From positions 1 to 64,000 of the forward strand of contig JAUVZB010000006.1 in NCBI GenBank assembly GCA_030602785.1: 64,000 nucleotides of DNA. The letters run 5' to 3'. The DNA comes from Dehalococcoidia bacterium (GTDB lineage: Bacteria; Chloroflexota; Dehalococcoidia; GIF9; AB-539-J10). The translations under genes and the position numbers were made by a program. This document shows, in pieces, positions 24,208 to 32,860 of the stretch; position 1 is the stretch's first letter, and each line of letters begins with the position of its first letter. The notes beneath the pieces are model-generated. The model was not told the origin of the DNA and made no database searches. It saw nothing but the letters and a program-made list of their open reading frames with translations.

Positions 24208-25554
24208 ATGTACGTGAAGAACGGAGAGGAACTGACATCGCACGGGAACCGGGACCTGAGACGGGCCGCCCTCGACATCGTTGAGCACGCGCTCCATCGG
24301 GTCAACCCGTACCGCGCCACGAGGGAACTCGTAAGCCTTGACGGAGCAATCCTGCATGTCGGACAGCTTGGCTTCGACCTGTCGCAGAGAGGAGACATCT
24401 ACGTCCTCGGGGCGGGAAAGGCCAGCCTCCCCATCGCACAGGCTCTCGAGGACGTGATTGGTGACCGCATTCGAGACAGCCTCGTAGTCGTCAAAGAGGG
24501 ACAGGAGACGAGCACGCGCATCGTCAAGCTGAGAGAGGCCAGTCATCCCGTGCCCGATGCCCGGGGCTTCGAGGCCGCAAAGGAGATGAGGCGGCTGGCC
24601 GGACAGGCAAGGGCCGGCGACATCGTTTTCTGCGCCATCACCGGCGGCAGCTCCGCTCTTGCCCCCTACCCTGCTGAAGGGCTGACCATCGATGACAAGG
24701 CACAGGTGCACAAGCTGTTGCTCGAGAGCGGCGCAAGCATACGCGAAATCAACGCCGTCAGAAAGCACCTTTCTCAAATCAAGGGAGGACGCCTCGCCCT
24801 CGACATCTTCCCCGCGGAAATCATCAACCTCACAGTCTCAGACGTGACGGGCGACCCGTATGACTACATCACCTGCCCGACGGTTCCGGACACATCGACG
24901 TTTCAGGACGCGAGGCTCGTGCTTGACACCTACGCGCTGTGGGACTCGATGCCAACTGCCGCAGCGCGTTACCTCCGCGAGGCAACGCCTGACATGGAGA
25001 ACCCGCGGGACTTCGGGGGCATGCCCGTACACAACTTCCTGCTCGTACGAAGCGGTGAAGCCTGCGAGGCGGCGGCCGACGAGGCCCGCCGGCTCGGCTT
25101 CAGTCCTCGCATCCTGACTTGCGAGATGGAAGGTGACAGCATCGAGCAGGGCCGTGCCTTCGGCGAGCAGCTTGCACAGCATTCAGGCGACGGGCAGCTG
25201 CGCGGAGCTCCGTTTGCCCTCATCGCGGGAGGGGAAACCACGGTAACTCTGACCTCGCAAGGGGGAGAGGGAGGCCCCAACCAGGAGTTCGCACTCAGTG
25301 CCGCCCTCGCACTTGAGGCAGACAACATGGCAATCCTGTCCCTGGACACGGACGGAACTGACGGCCCGACCGGCATTGCCGGCGCACTCACTGACACCTC
25401 CACAGTAGAACACGCCTGCGGCGCAGGGCTTGACATCGCGACCGCACTCTCGCGCCACGATGTCAGCCCCCTGTTACGGACACTGAATGACGCGGTAATC
25501 ACAGGGCATACCGGGACCAATGTGAATGACCTCAAGATAGGGCTACACGCGTGA
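24208..25554 (+). CDS. Glycerate 2-kinase (MOFRL family)
   Basis: 448 aa. It phosphorylates D-glycerate to 2-phosphoglycerate with ATP. The N-terminal DUF4147 domain has VLGAGKASLPIAQAL near residue 65, ASHPVPDARGFEAAKEM near 112, TGGSSALAPYPAEGL near 145 and RKHLSQIKGGRLA near 188. The C-terminal MOFRL domain has GGETTVTL and SLDTDGTDGPTG. The usual GGRNQE is GGPNQE here. The ATG at 24208 is chosen because homology begins shortly after it. It lies 37 bp after the enolase homologue; together they could send glycerate from sugar-acid breakdown to 2-phosphoglycerate and on to PEP. Confidence 0.87.
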   Translation: MYVKNGEELTSHGNRDLRRAALDIVEHALHRVNPYRATRELVSLDGAILHVGQLGFDLSQRGDIYVLGAGKASLPIAQALEDVIGDRIRDSLVVVKEGQETSTRIVKLREASHPVPDARGFEAAKEMRRLAGQARAGDIVFCAITGGSSALAPYPAEGLTIDDKAQVHKLLLESGASIREINAVRKHLSQIKGGRLALDIFPAEIINLTVSDVTGDPYDYITCPTVPDTSTFQDARLVLDTYALWDSMPTAAARYLREATPDMENPRDFGGMPVHNFLLVRSGEACEAAADEARRLGFSPRILTCEMEGDSIEQGRAFGEQLAQHSGDGQLRGAPFALIAGGETTVTLTSQGGEGGPNQEFALSAALALEADNMAILSLDTDGTDGPTGIAGALTDTSTVEHACGAGLDIATALSRHDVSPLLRTLNDAVITGHTGTNVNDLKIGLHA

Positions 25555-25625
25555 GGGCAAGTATCGTAGACCGCGCTTCGCGAGCCCTGCTAATCGTACG
25601 ATAAGCACACACAAGGGGGAACTGG

Positions 25626-26681
25626 ATGAAACGCGAGGAACGCAAGGGAAAGATTCAGACAGTCCTGGGGCTCATCGAACCCGGGGAGTTCGGCATCACG
25701 CTTCCACACGAGCACCTCATGAGCGACGGCTCAGGATGGTTCGTCGAGCCTACGGACGCATTCGAAAAGGAGATGGCCTACCACCCGGTATCGGTGGATA
25801 TCCTGTGGTGGCTTACCTACCACCGGTTCACGAACCTGGACGACCTCATCTTCATGGATGAGAAGGAAGCGGTCGACGAAATCATGCACTTCAAGCTAGC
25901 GGGGGGAAGCTCGGTCGTTGAGATGAGCAACATCGGGCTGGGACGCTCCCCGGCGGCCCTTGCTCGCATCTCCAGGGCGGCCGGCTTGAACATCATCATG
26001 GGCTCCGGCTACTACATCGACGCCGCGCTTCCTCCCGACATGGACGACAAGTCCGAAGACGAGATTGTCGAAGAAATCGTGAGAGACATCGATGAAGGAG
26101 TTGGCCCCAAGGGCATCTGCGCCGGGCTGATAGGAGAAATCGGATTGTCCTGGCCCATGATGCCTAATGAGAGGAAGTCACTCCGTGCGGCTGCACGAGC
26201 ACAGAAGCTCACAGGCGCAAATCTCAACATTCATCCCGGCCAGGGCGAGGATTCAGCGATGGAAGCCGTGCGAATCGTGGATGAGGCCGGAGGAGACCTC
26301 GCCAAGACGACCATGGACCACATCGACCGGGCAGTGCGCGAACGGGACAACCGCATCGCACTCGCCAGGACAGGCATGACACTTGAGTACGACCTGTTTG
26401 GACGAGAGGGCTACTACCCGATGGAACACCGCAAAATCGACCTGCCGAACGACCACGTGCGCATCAACGAGATAATGGACCTCATGGCCGCGGGATACAC
26501 GAAACAAATCATCATCTCGCAGGACATATGGAACAAGACGCAGCGCCGCAAGTACGGGGGCTGGGGCTACGCGCACATCCTGGACAACACCCTGCCGGTC
26601 ATGCGCGCGAAGGGCATGACCAGCGAGGACATCCATACAATCATGGTGGACAATCCGGCACGCTTGTTCGCCTTCGATTAG
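25626..26681 (+). CDS. Phosphotriesterase-family metal hydrolase (possible lactonase)
   Basis: 351 aa, amidohydrolase-fold TIM barrel. Binuclear metal ligands are visible: PHEH near residue 27 (HxH), the bridging acid in LIGEIGLS near 172 (Glu where bacterial phosphotriesterase has a carboxylated Lys), NIHPG near 202, MDHID near 230, and SQDIW near 298. Most relatives hydrolyse lactones or unknown esters rather than organophosphates. In a sugar-acid island a lactonase role is attractive: it would open aldonolactones made by the dehydrogenases. ATG at 25626 with AAGGGGGA upstream. Confidence 0.82.
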   Translation: MKREERKGKIQTVLGLIEPGEFGITLPHEHLMSDGSGWFVEPTDAFEKEMAYHPVSVDILWWLTYHRFTNLDDLIFMDEKEAVDEIMHFKLAGGSSVVEMSNIGLGRSPAALARISRAAGLNIIMGSGYYIDAALPPDMDDKSEDEIVEEIVRDIDEGVGPKGICAGLIGEIGLSWPMMPNERKSLRAAARAQKLTGANLNIHPGQGEDSAMEAVRIVDEAGGDLAKTTMDHIDRAVRERDNRIALARTGMTLEYDLFGREGYYPMEHRKIDLPNDHVRINEIMDLMAAGYTKQIIISQDIWNKTQRRKYGGWGYAHILDNTLPVMRAKGMTSEDIHTIMVDNPARLFAFD

Positions 26682-26710
26682 GCAGGCTGAACAAGCCGGA
26701 CACAAACGCA

Positions 26711-26742
26711 AGAGAGGCCCTCTCCGCGGAGGAGGCCTCTCT
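26711..26742. terminator. Bidirectional terminator
   Basis: agagaggcc (26711-26719) pairs with ggcctctct (26734-26742) around a second small palindrome (ctccgcggag). It lies between the convergent hydrolase and SDR genes and is followed by tcttgtcct. Confidence 0.8.
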
Positions 26743-26792
26743 TCTTGTCCTTATCAGGCCGGGAGAGCCGGACCCCGGACGCGCCACGCTTC

Positions 26793-27614
26793 CTACTTCG
26801 GCAGCGTCTTCAGTGCATCGAGGATCATGGAGTACTCGCCACCGTCCAGCATCATCGTCTGGCCGGTCATGTAGCTGGACGCTTCTGAAGCCAGGAACAG
26901 CGCCGCGCCGGCCATTTCAATGGGCTCTGCGATGCGCCCGAGCGACGTGTTCATCTCCTTGCGCTTCAGATTGGTGTCATCCGTCCAGAGCGCCTGCGAC
27001 AGTCGTGTCCGGGTCACAGACGGAGCGATGCAATTGCAGCGGATATGGTACTGACCGAGCTCCTGCGCAAAGACCGCCGTCAGATGCTGCACCGCACACT
27101 TGCTGATTGAATAGGCGCTCATGCCGGGGTAGGGTCTGAAGCCGGAATCGGAGGATATGTTCACGATAGAACCGCCGGTTCCCTGCTCTATCATCCGCGC
27201 TGCAACGCGTTGGCTGAGGAAAAACACTGCTTTCAGGTTGAGCGCCATGGTCACATCCCACGCCTTCTCGTCCATGGCGAAGAGCGATGAGAACATCACG
27301 TTGGTGCCCGCATTGTTGACGAGGATATCCACGTGACCGAACTTGTCGACGGTCGCCTTCACGACTGCCTCATGCTCCTCGATGTGCCTGATGTTGGCAG
27401 CGATAGGAAGCGCCTTCCTGCCGAGAGCCTCGACTTCCCTGGCAACGTTCTCGAGGTCGGGCAACTTCCGGCTCGTCAGCACGATATCGGCGCCAGCCTC
27501 AGCGAGGCCGAGGGCGATTACCCTGCCGATACCACGGCTTCCACCAGTCACGATCGCTACCTTGCCATCCAGTCGGAACCGTTTCGCGAGTGATTCGAAC
27601 TTTTCTTCTTCCAA
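26793..27614 (-). CDS. Short-chain dehydrogenase/reductase
   Basis: 273 aa. It has a 14-residue N-terminal extension before the fold, then GGSRGIGRVIALGL, NNAGTN near residue 95, the catalytic Ser in NISSDSGF, and AYSISKCAV with Tyr and Lys. The C-terminal TGQTMMLDGG is typical. The protein begins with TTG (LEEEKFESL) preceded by AAGGAGGGGG. It is followed on the same strand by nothing close and preceded by the AbfD-like gene (43 bp), so the two are probably co-transcribed. Confidence 0.87.
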   Translation of the reverse strand: MEEEKFESLAKRFRLDGKVAIVTGGSRGIGRVIALGLAEAGADIVLTSRKLPDLENVAREVEALGRKALPIAANIRHIEEHEAVVKATVDKFGHVDILVNNAGTNVMFSSLFAMDEKAWDVTMALNLKAVFFLSQRVAARMIEQGTGGSIVNISSDSGFRPYPGMSAYSISKCAVQHLTAVFAQELGQYHIRCNCIAPSVTRTRLSQALWTDDTNLKRKEMNTSLGRIAEPIEMAGAALFLASEASSYMTGQTMMLDGGEYSMILDALKTLPK

Positions 27615-27657
27615 TGGCCCCCTCCTTACTATCCTTATGTCACCTATCGTTGCGCGA

Positions 27658-29166
27658 CTAGCTCTCGCCGAACGTCTCAGGCTGCATCAGATTGCATCCG
27701 AAGGTCGGCTGTCTTTCCAGCTCCTTGGATTGGTCCAGTTCCTTGTCGATGCCGGAGAGGTATCGGGCGACATTTCTCCTGGCCTCGTAGTCGTAATCGA
27801 TGTTGAGTGCAATCGTCTCCATAATAGGAGAGCCACCACCGTGGACGCCGGCAATCTGGTACCACGAGGTCATCGCGGATGCGGAGACGTTCTCCACGAA
27901 GCGCCAGATGCGGTGCGAGTCCTCGGATGAGAACTTCGGGTTACGGACGATGTACTTGTCCAGATAGGGCTTCGTCTCAGGGTTGAGGAACTCTTCCTCA
28001 AACGGCATCGTCACCGCCAGTCCGCCGGCAACCTCTGTGAGCAGATTGTACTCGTGGTAGATGTTCTCACCCATGAGCCTGCGCCCGACGTTTGCGAAGA
28101 TGACGTTCGGGAAGAACGTGCCGCTGGCGGTCTTCTCGCCGTACATCGCGGCGGCAACGCCCGCTGCGAACGCCAACTCCGAACCCATGGCGTACTCGGA
28201 CATCTTCTCACGAACGTGGCTGACCTTCTGGATGTTGTTTGCTTCAGCAGCAAGGAGAGTGGCTCCAAGAATGACGTCGGACACAGCCGGCTTGCAGCCG
28301 CAGTAGCTATGACGGTGCGAGTCCGCAAAGGCCAGCGCCATACGGCGGCCGAACTCCCACTCCTTGCACATGAACACGCGTTCCTTGGGAATGAAGGTCC
28401 GGTCGAAGATAATCATGGAATCGGACACGCCGTACTTGCAGAAAGGCGAATCGAATTCCTTGCGCTCCCGCAGCCAGACCGGCCGTGTGATGAGCTTGAT
28501 CCCGGGATCATCGGCGGGGATAGCGAAAGCGACGGACCAGTCAGCGTCTCCCTCCAGCATGGCCCGCGTGGGCAGGACCAGGATCTCGTCCGCATAGGCC
28601 GCCATCGTGATACAAACCTTGCAGCCACTCACATAGATGCCCTCGTCCGTGACTTCATCCACGTGAACGTACTGGCCGGGTTCAACCTGCTCGCTGGGCC
28701 GCTTCATCCTGTCGCCCTTCATGTCCGTCTGAGCGCAGGCTGCACACAGGTCGTTGCTCTGATACCACTTCAGCCAGTCGTTGAAGCGGCCGTGATATTC
28801 CGTCCCGTACTTGTCGTCTATCTCTTTCGTGGAGACAGAGAGTGCGGTAATGGCATCGTGGCCCATGCAACGCTGGATACATCCGCCCACTCGCTGGGCC
28901 CCAAGACGTATCATCTTCTGCTTCTGCATCAGGTCATACGGATGCTGCGGAGTGTGCGCCCACCGGTTGATCTCCTCTCCAGACAGAGACGATGTCGCGG
29001 TAGCTACGCCCTTCCACCGTGGGTCCTGGGCAATCTCGTACGTGACAGCCATCACGTTGACACCGGGCACGACACGAGGGTCATCGCGCCCTACCTTCTC
29101 ACCTCCGATGTAGAGGTTGGGCCTCATCTTCGCCAGACCGGCCCTGTACTGTTCCGGGGTTCTCAT
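27658..29166 (-). CDS. 4-hydroxybutyryl-CoA dehydratase-like protein (HpaB/AbfD family)
   Basis: 502 aa. The family comprises FAD monooxygenases (HpaB) and the radical-type 4-hydroxybutyryl-CoA dehydratase/vinylacetyl-CoA isomerase (AbfD), which carries FAD plus a [4Fe-4S] cluster. The AbfD cluster ligands are all present: the CIQRC pair (C96 and C100), H284 (in SHRHSY) and C291 (GCKPA), with the same spacing as in the clostridial enzyme. This argues for the dehydratase rather than the oxygenase branch. MTYELAQDP-like VTYEIAQDP near residue 41 and MHGAGSP-like VHGGGSP near the C-terminus also match. Start ATG at 29166 after AGGAGGA. An SDR follows in the same operon. The substrate is probably a hydroxyacyl-CoA (inference). 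Confidence 0.87.
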   Translation of the reverse strand: MRTPEQYRAGLAKMRPNLYIGGEKVGRDDPRVVPGVNVMAVTYEIAQDPRWKGVATATSSLSGEEINRWAHTPQHPYDLMQKQKMIRLGAQRVGGCIQRCMGHDAITALSVSTKEIDDKYGTEYHGRFNDWLKWYQSNDLCAACAQTDMKGDRMKRPSEQVEPGQYVHVDEVTDEGIYVSGCKVCITMAAYADEILVLPTRAMLEGDADWSVAFAIPADDPGIKLITRPVWLRERKEFDSPFCKYGVSDSMIIFDRTFIPKERVFMCKEWEFGRRMALAFADSHRHSYCGCKPAVSDVILGATLLAAEANNIQKVSHVREKMSEYAMGSELAFAAGVAAAMYGEKTASGTFFPNVIFANVGRRLMGENIYHEYNLLTEVAGGLAVTMPFEEEFLNPETKPYLDKYIVRNPKFSSEDSHRIWRFVENVSASAMTSWYQIAGVHGGGSPIMETIALNIDYDYEARRNVARYLSGIDKELDQSKELERQPTFGCNLMQPETFGES

Positions 29167-29370
29167 GTGTGAATTGTCCTCCTACGAAAACTAACAATCA
29201 CCAACGTGGCACCCGACATTCGGTCGTGGAATGCAGCGTCGAATGAATGCGGTACTACGATAGCTGCACCCGGCACAAACCTGGCGCGTGCTGAAAGAGT
29301 TTAGCACTGCCCCTGCGGTGGTTCAACAATAAGGGAGCCTGTGTTAACGGTCTACGATTCTGTCCTCCCC

Positions 29371-30728
29371 TAAGCGTTCAGCGAAAATGTCCGCATGCAG
29401 GAGATGCTGACATTGAACCGGAAGGAGCAGACACGATTACGGATACTGAACCATGTGGAAGGAGGGGGACTGAGAATGGGAGAGGCGGCGGAGATGATGG
29501 CGTTGTCGCTACGACAGGCACGGCGGCTACGCAAGGTGTATCGGAATATGGGTGCTGAAGGACTGGCGCACGGGAACCGGGGACGAAGGCCACACAACGC
29601 GGTTGACGCGGAGGTGGCGCAACTGGTGGTGGCGTTGACGAAGGAGAGCTATGCGGGAGTGAACCAGCAGCACCTGACAGAACTGCTTGAGGAGGAGAAG
29701 CAGATCTACCTGTCTCGGTCGACGGTGCGAAGAGTGTTGCTGCGCGCGGGGATACGGAGTCCGCAGACGCGCAGAGCGCCGAAGCATCGCAGCAGACGGG
29801 AGAGGAAGCCCCGTGAGGGGATGCTGTTGCAGGTGGACGGCAGTCCGCATGACTGGCTGGAAGGGCGAGGACCACGTCTGTGTCTGGTGGGAGCTATCGA
29901 TGACGCAACGAATCATGTGCCCTATGCGGTCTTCCGCAAGCAGGAGGACATCCAGGGGTACTTCACGATGCTGCGGCAGATAGTGAAGACGAAAGGGATC
30001 CCGCTGTCGCTGTACCACGACAAGCACACAATCTTCGTATCGCCGAAGAAGGAGGTGGAGTCGATAGACGGACAGCTGGCAGGGGAACGACCGCTGACGC
30101 AGGCTGGGCGGGCGCTTGCGGAACTCGGCATCACATCGATACCGGCTGACTCGCCCCAGGCCAAAGGCCGCATAGAGCGCCTCTGGCGCACGTTTCAGGA
30201 CAGGCTGGTGAGCGAACTGCGTCTGGCTGATGCGCGGGACATAGACGCAGCGACTCTGGTGCTACACCGCTTCCTGCCACGATACAACCGCAGATTCGTG
30301 GTGTCGGCAGCAGAGCTCGGGAGCGCGTATCGCCCTGTTGATCCAGGTCTCGATCTCGCCACGGTATTCTGTCTCAAGCACATGCGTACCGTAGGCTCTG
30401 ACAACGTGGTGCGCTTCAAAGGCCGCCGTCTCCAGGTGCTCCCGTCACATCACAGGACAAGCTACGCGAGGACCAGGGTCGAGGTCCATGAACGGATGAA
30501 CGGCAGTCTCGCCATCTACCACCAGTCTATGCGCCTCAACACCACCACCGCACCTCTTGAGGCCTCTGCCCTCAGAGCACACCGCAACGCGCAACAGCAG
30601 GTCGCAGCCATTCCCGAACTGCAGACACAATCCCCAACAACGCATCAACACAAACCAGCTCCGGATCATCCCTGGCGCAAGGCGTTCAAACCACAACGAA
30701 GAGAGAGGACATTATCGCTGAACAGTTA
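29371..30728 (+). mobile_element. Intact insertion sequence with imperfect terminal inverted repeats
   Basis: The left end (29371-29392, beginning taagcgttcagcgaaaatg) and right end (30707-30728, beginning ggacattatcgctgaac) are inverted repeats matching in 19 of 22 positions. They enclose one transposase gene whose stop codon lies within the right repeat. A further partial copy of the right repeat (ggacattatcgctg) follows at 30732-30745. The true left boundary may be at or before 29351, because 20 nt outside the repeat are shared with the relic at 22.7 kb. No target-site duplication was recognised. Confidence 0.82.
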
Positions 30729-30729
30729 G
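29395..30729 (+). CDS. DDE transposase (ISNCY/IS1202-like)
   Basis: 444 aa. Residues about 1-75 form a helix-turn-helix region typical of IS with the start MQEMLTLN and an LSLRQARRL recognition helix; a second HTH (LSRSTVRRVLLRAG) is near 100. The catalytic DDE/RNase-H domain follows: LLQVDGSPHDWL with the first Asp near 145, YHDKHTIF with the second near 210, and SPQAKGRIERLWRTFQDRL with the Glu near 265. The C-terminal beta-rich region (VRFKGRRLQVLPS) is usual for these transposases. The frame is intact, so the enzyme may be active. The family name is inferred from architecture; it belongs to the group of IS with long single-frame integrase-like transposases. Confidence 0.83.
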   Translation: MQEMLTLNRKEQTRLRILNHVEGGGLRMGEAAEMMALSLRQARRLRKVYRNMGAEGLAHGNRGRRPHNAVDAEVAQLVVALTKESYAGVNQQHLTELLEEEKQIYLSRSTVRRVLLRAGIRSPQTRRAPKHRSRRERKPREGMLLQVDGSPHDWLEGRGPRLCLVGAIDDATNHVPYAVFRKQEDIQGYFTMLRQIVKTKGIPLSLYHDKHTIFVSPKKEVESIDGQLAGERPLTQAGRALAELGITSIPADSPQAKGRIERLWRTFQDRLVSELRLADARDIDAATLVLHRFLPRYNRRFVVSAAELGSAYRPVDPGLDLATVFCLKHMRTVGSDNVVRFKGRRLQVLPSHHRTSYARTRVEVHERMNGSLAIYHQSMRLNTTTAPLEASALRAHRNAQQQVAAIPELQTQSPTTHQHKPAPDHPWRKAFKPQRRERTLSLNS

Positions 30730-30793
30730 GCGGACATTATCGCTGGACACCACGCATTCACTCCACGCATTCACTCTGCATTCACTCATCCAA

Positions 30794-30846
30794 AATGTTA
30801 CTGGGGGGATATGGTTCACTCAGTTAGGAATGTTACTGAGGGGGAT
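30794..30846. repeat. Direct repeat aatgttactg(a)ggggg upstream of a transposase relic
   Basis: aatgttactggggggat (30794-30810) and aatgttactgagggggat (30829-30846) are near-identical and 18 bp apart, immediately before the start of the broken transposase gene. They are likely end sequences of a second, decayed element. Confidence 0.55.
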
Positions 30847-30847
30847 C

Positions 30848-31440
30848 ATGCCGAGCGACGACAGGATGAGCATAGACTAGAGACGTAAGTACCTGAAGCT
30901 GGTAGCGCCCCGGTACGGCAGGGCAGGGCGGGTGGAACGTAGTGGGTTGCTGACAGAGATGGCAGCGGTGACGGGGCTGCACCGCAAGAGCCTGCTACGG
31001 CTGATGCACGGGCCGACGCTGGAGCGGGCACCTGGGAGGCCGAGGTTTCGGCGAAGACGGTATGGGGGGATGGTGGCTGACGTGGTGCGGGTGGTCTGGG
31101 AAAGCCTGGACTATGTGTGCGCGGAGCGGCTGACGCCGGAGCTGCTATCGACGGCACGGCACCTGGCCCGCTGGGAAGAGGTAGTGCTGACGCCCGAGAT
31201 GGAAGTGGCACTGGGGAGCATCAGCCGGGCCACGGTGCAGCGGCTGCTGCAGCGGTTCCAGCAGTACAGCCCGAAGCTCCCCCGGCGCAAGCCTCAGCCA
31301 CCCAATCGGCTCCTGCGCGAGGTGCCGATGGAGCGGTTGTCCTGGGCGATTGACTGCCCGGGCGCCTTTGAGACAGACCTGGTACACCACTGTGGGGCGG
31401 TCGCTGTGGGGGAGTACGTACACACCCTGCAACTGGTGGA
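30848..31440 (+). pseudogene. Broken transposase gene (internal stop, lost C-terminus)
   Basis: An ATG at 30848 starts MPSDDRMSID and is then interrupted by TAG at 30878. The same frame continues with RRKYLKLVAPRYGRAGR and an HTH region (TGLHRKSLLRLMHG), then reaches the beginning of an integrase/DDE core (IDCPGAFETDLVHHCGAVAVGEYVHTLQLVD). In intact relatives the text continues about 200 residues with the remaining catalytic acids; here homology ends near 31440 and switches to an unrelated protein. The gene is therefore dead twice over: nonsense codon plus loss of the second half. Confidence 0.7.
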
Positions 31441-31855
31441 CATCGACCACCTGGTCGGCGAGATGCACATCACGGCAGACGGCCAATCGATGTACTAGCA
31501 CTCCGACCTGTCGGGCGGACAGGGCGGAATAGACATCTGGGTGGTGGAACGCCAGGGCGAGGGTTGCGGCACACCGCAAAACGTCGAAGCAGTCAACACT
31601 CCAGAGACGGACGGCTGGCCGTTTGTGACCGAAGACGGCAACGAGCTGTGGCTCACCCGCACGTACATGGGCACGCCTGCGCTCTATCGCTCGCGCATGG
31701 GACCGGATGGGTGGCAGGAACCGGATCTCATCGTATCGCAGTTCGCTGGTGAGGCATCACTGGACCAGGCCGGCAACCTGTACTTCACGCAGCATTTCTT
31801 CCACTCCGGGGAGATGCTGGAAGCTGACATCTACGTAGCCCGTCCCACGGGCTAG
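31441..31855 (+). pseudogene. C-terminal remnant of a TolB/PD40-like beta-propeller protein
   Basis: Reading on in the same frame as the transposase relic, the sequence MHITADGQSMY, a TAG at 31496-31498, then HSDLSGGQGGIDIWV is a typical PD40 (WD40-like TolB) blade in which an aromatic residue has become a stop. Further blades follow: TDGWPFVTEDGNELWLTRT and GNLYFTQHF. The normal stop is at 31853-31855. The N-terminal blades are missing, replaced by the transposase fragment. It was probably a secreted or periplasmic beta-propeller, truncated by insertion. Confidence 0.6.
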
Positions 31856-31878
31856 CTGCCCCCCCCCGAGGACCACTC

Positions 31879-32691
31879 TCAACGGCAGTGCCGCAGGAAC
31901 CACAGTGCCATAGCACCACCGCTGGCGGCAAGGACAACCCACACACCAGAGAGCGTCACGTCAACCGGCTGGCCGGAGCGGGCGAGGAACCACGTCATAG
32001 CAAGCAGCGCCAGCCCCATGGTGGCGACCTTCACAAGAACGAAGCCTGCTATGACAGTACCCCATGGTTTGCCCCCCCATAGCCACACCGCTCCCAAGAG
32101 AGCCAGCGGGACGACAACGCCAAGGTCGAGAACGTACACAAACATGGTCTGTCCGCCGGTCTGTGTGACACCAGCAGGCAACGCGCCGGTCAGGAAGAAC
32201 GGAATCAACTGCCCCAGCCACAGCACACAGAGCATGGCGGCCATGAGCGCCATGAATACTGCCACCGGCCGCACCGGGGTGCGGCCGTCAAAGCGCCCCC
32301 TGATTCCGTCCACATCGAGCTGGCTCGCAAGGCCGATGAGCGCGGCAATGGATAAAGCGAACAACGCCACATAGAGCAGAAAGGCCTTGTTCAGGGCGTA
32401 GGCAAACGACGCTCCAGTGTAGACGTACCACACATAGCCAAGCAGCCCGAACCAGACGATCGTGGCCCGCGCCGAACCCTTTGCCGCAAGCCTCTCAGCC
32501 ACCAAGAGGCAGGGGACCGCAAGCGCAAGCGTCACCAGATCGGTCCCCTGGTTCTGTGGAGTCACCCACGCGTTGTCACGATACAGTCCGGGCAGCAGAA
32601 GCCCCGCCGCGCTCGCCACAGCAGCAAGCACAACGATTGCCCTGGTGAACGTGTGCGCGGCACGAGGGTCGTCGCGCACAAGCGTCGGCAC
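31879..32691 (-). CDS. Multi-pass membrane protein of unknown function
   Basis: 270 aa with about seven or eight hydrophobic segments, for example AIVVLAAVASAAGLLLPG near residue 20, LVTLALAVPCLLVAERL near 50, AFLLYVALFALSIAALIG near 105, and AVFMALMAAMLCVLWLG near 150. The GTG at 32691 is the most likely start because GAGGAGG lies 6 nt before it; the frame is open upstream, but that part lacks membrane character. No catalytic motif was recognised. It faces the DUF169 gene divergently. Confidence 0.65.
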   Translation of the reverse strand: MPTLVRDDPRAAHTFTRAIVVLAAVASAAGLLLPGLYRDNAWVTPQNQGTDLVTLALAVPCLLVAERLAAKGSARATIVWFGLLGYVWYVYTGASFAYALNKAFLLYVALFALSIAALIGLASQLDVDGIRGRFDGRTPVRPVAVFMALMAAMLCVLWLGQLIPFFLTGALPAGVTQTGGQTMFVYVLDLGVVVPLALLGAVWLWGGKPWGTVIAGFVLVKVATMGLALLAMTWFLARSGQPVDVTLSGVWVVLAASGGAMALWFLRHCR

Positions 32692-32860
32692 AGTACTCCT
32701 CCTCGGCACAAACCATCCTGCGCGTACGGAGTTGCGTATCCTACACCCCATCCCGCACCAGCCTACCGTTCGTCGCGGCGCAGTATAGCACTCTATTGAA
32801 AGCGGGAACATGAATCGCCTACTATTGTCCTCGAACCTGACGAAAGGGAAGGAGACCGAC

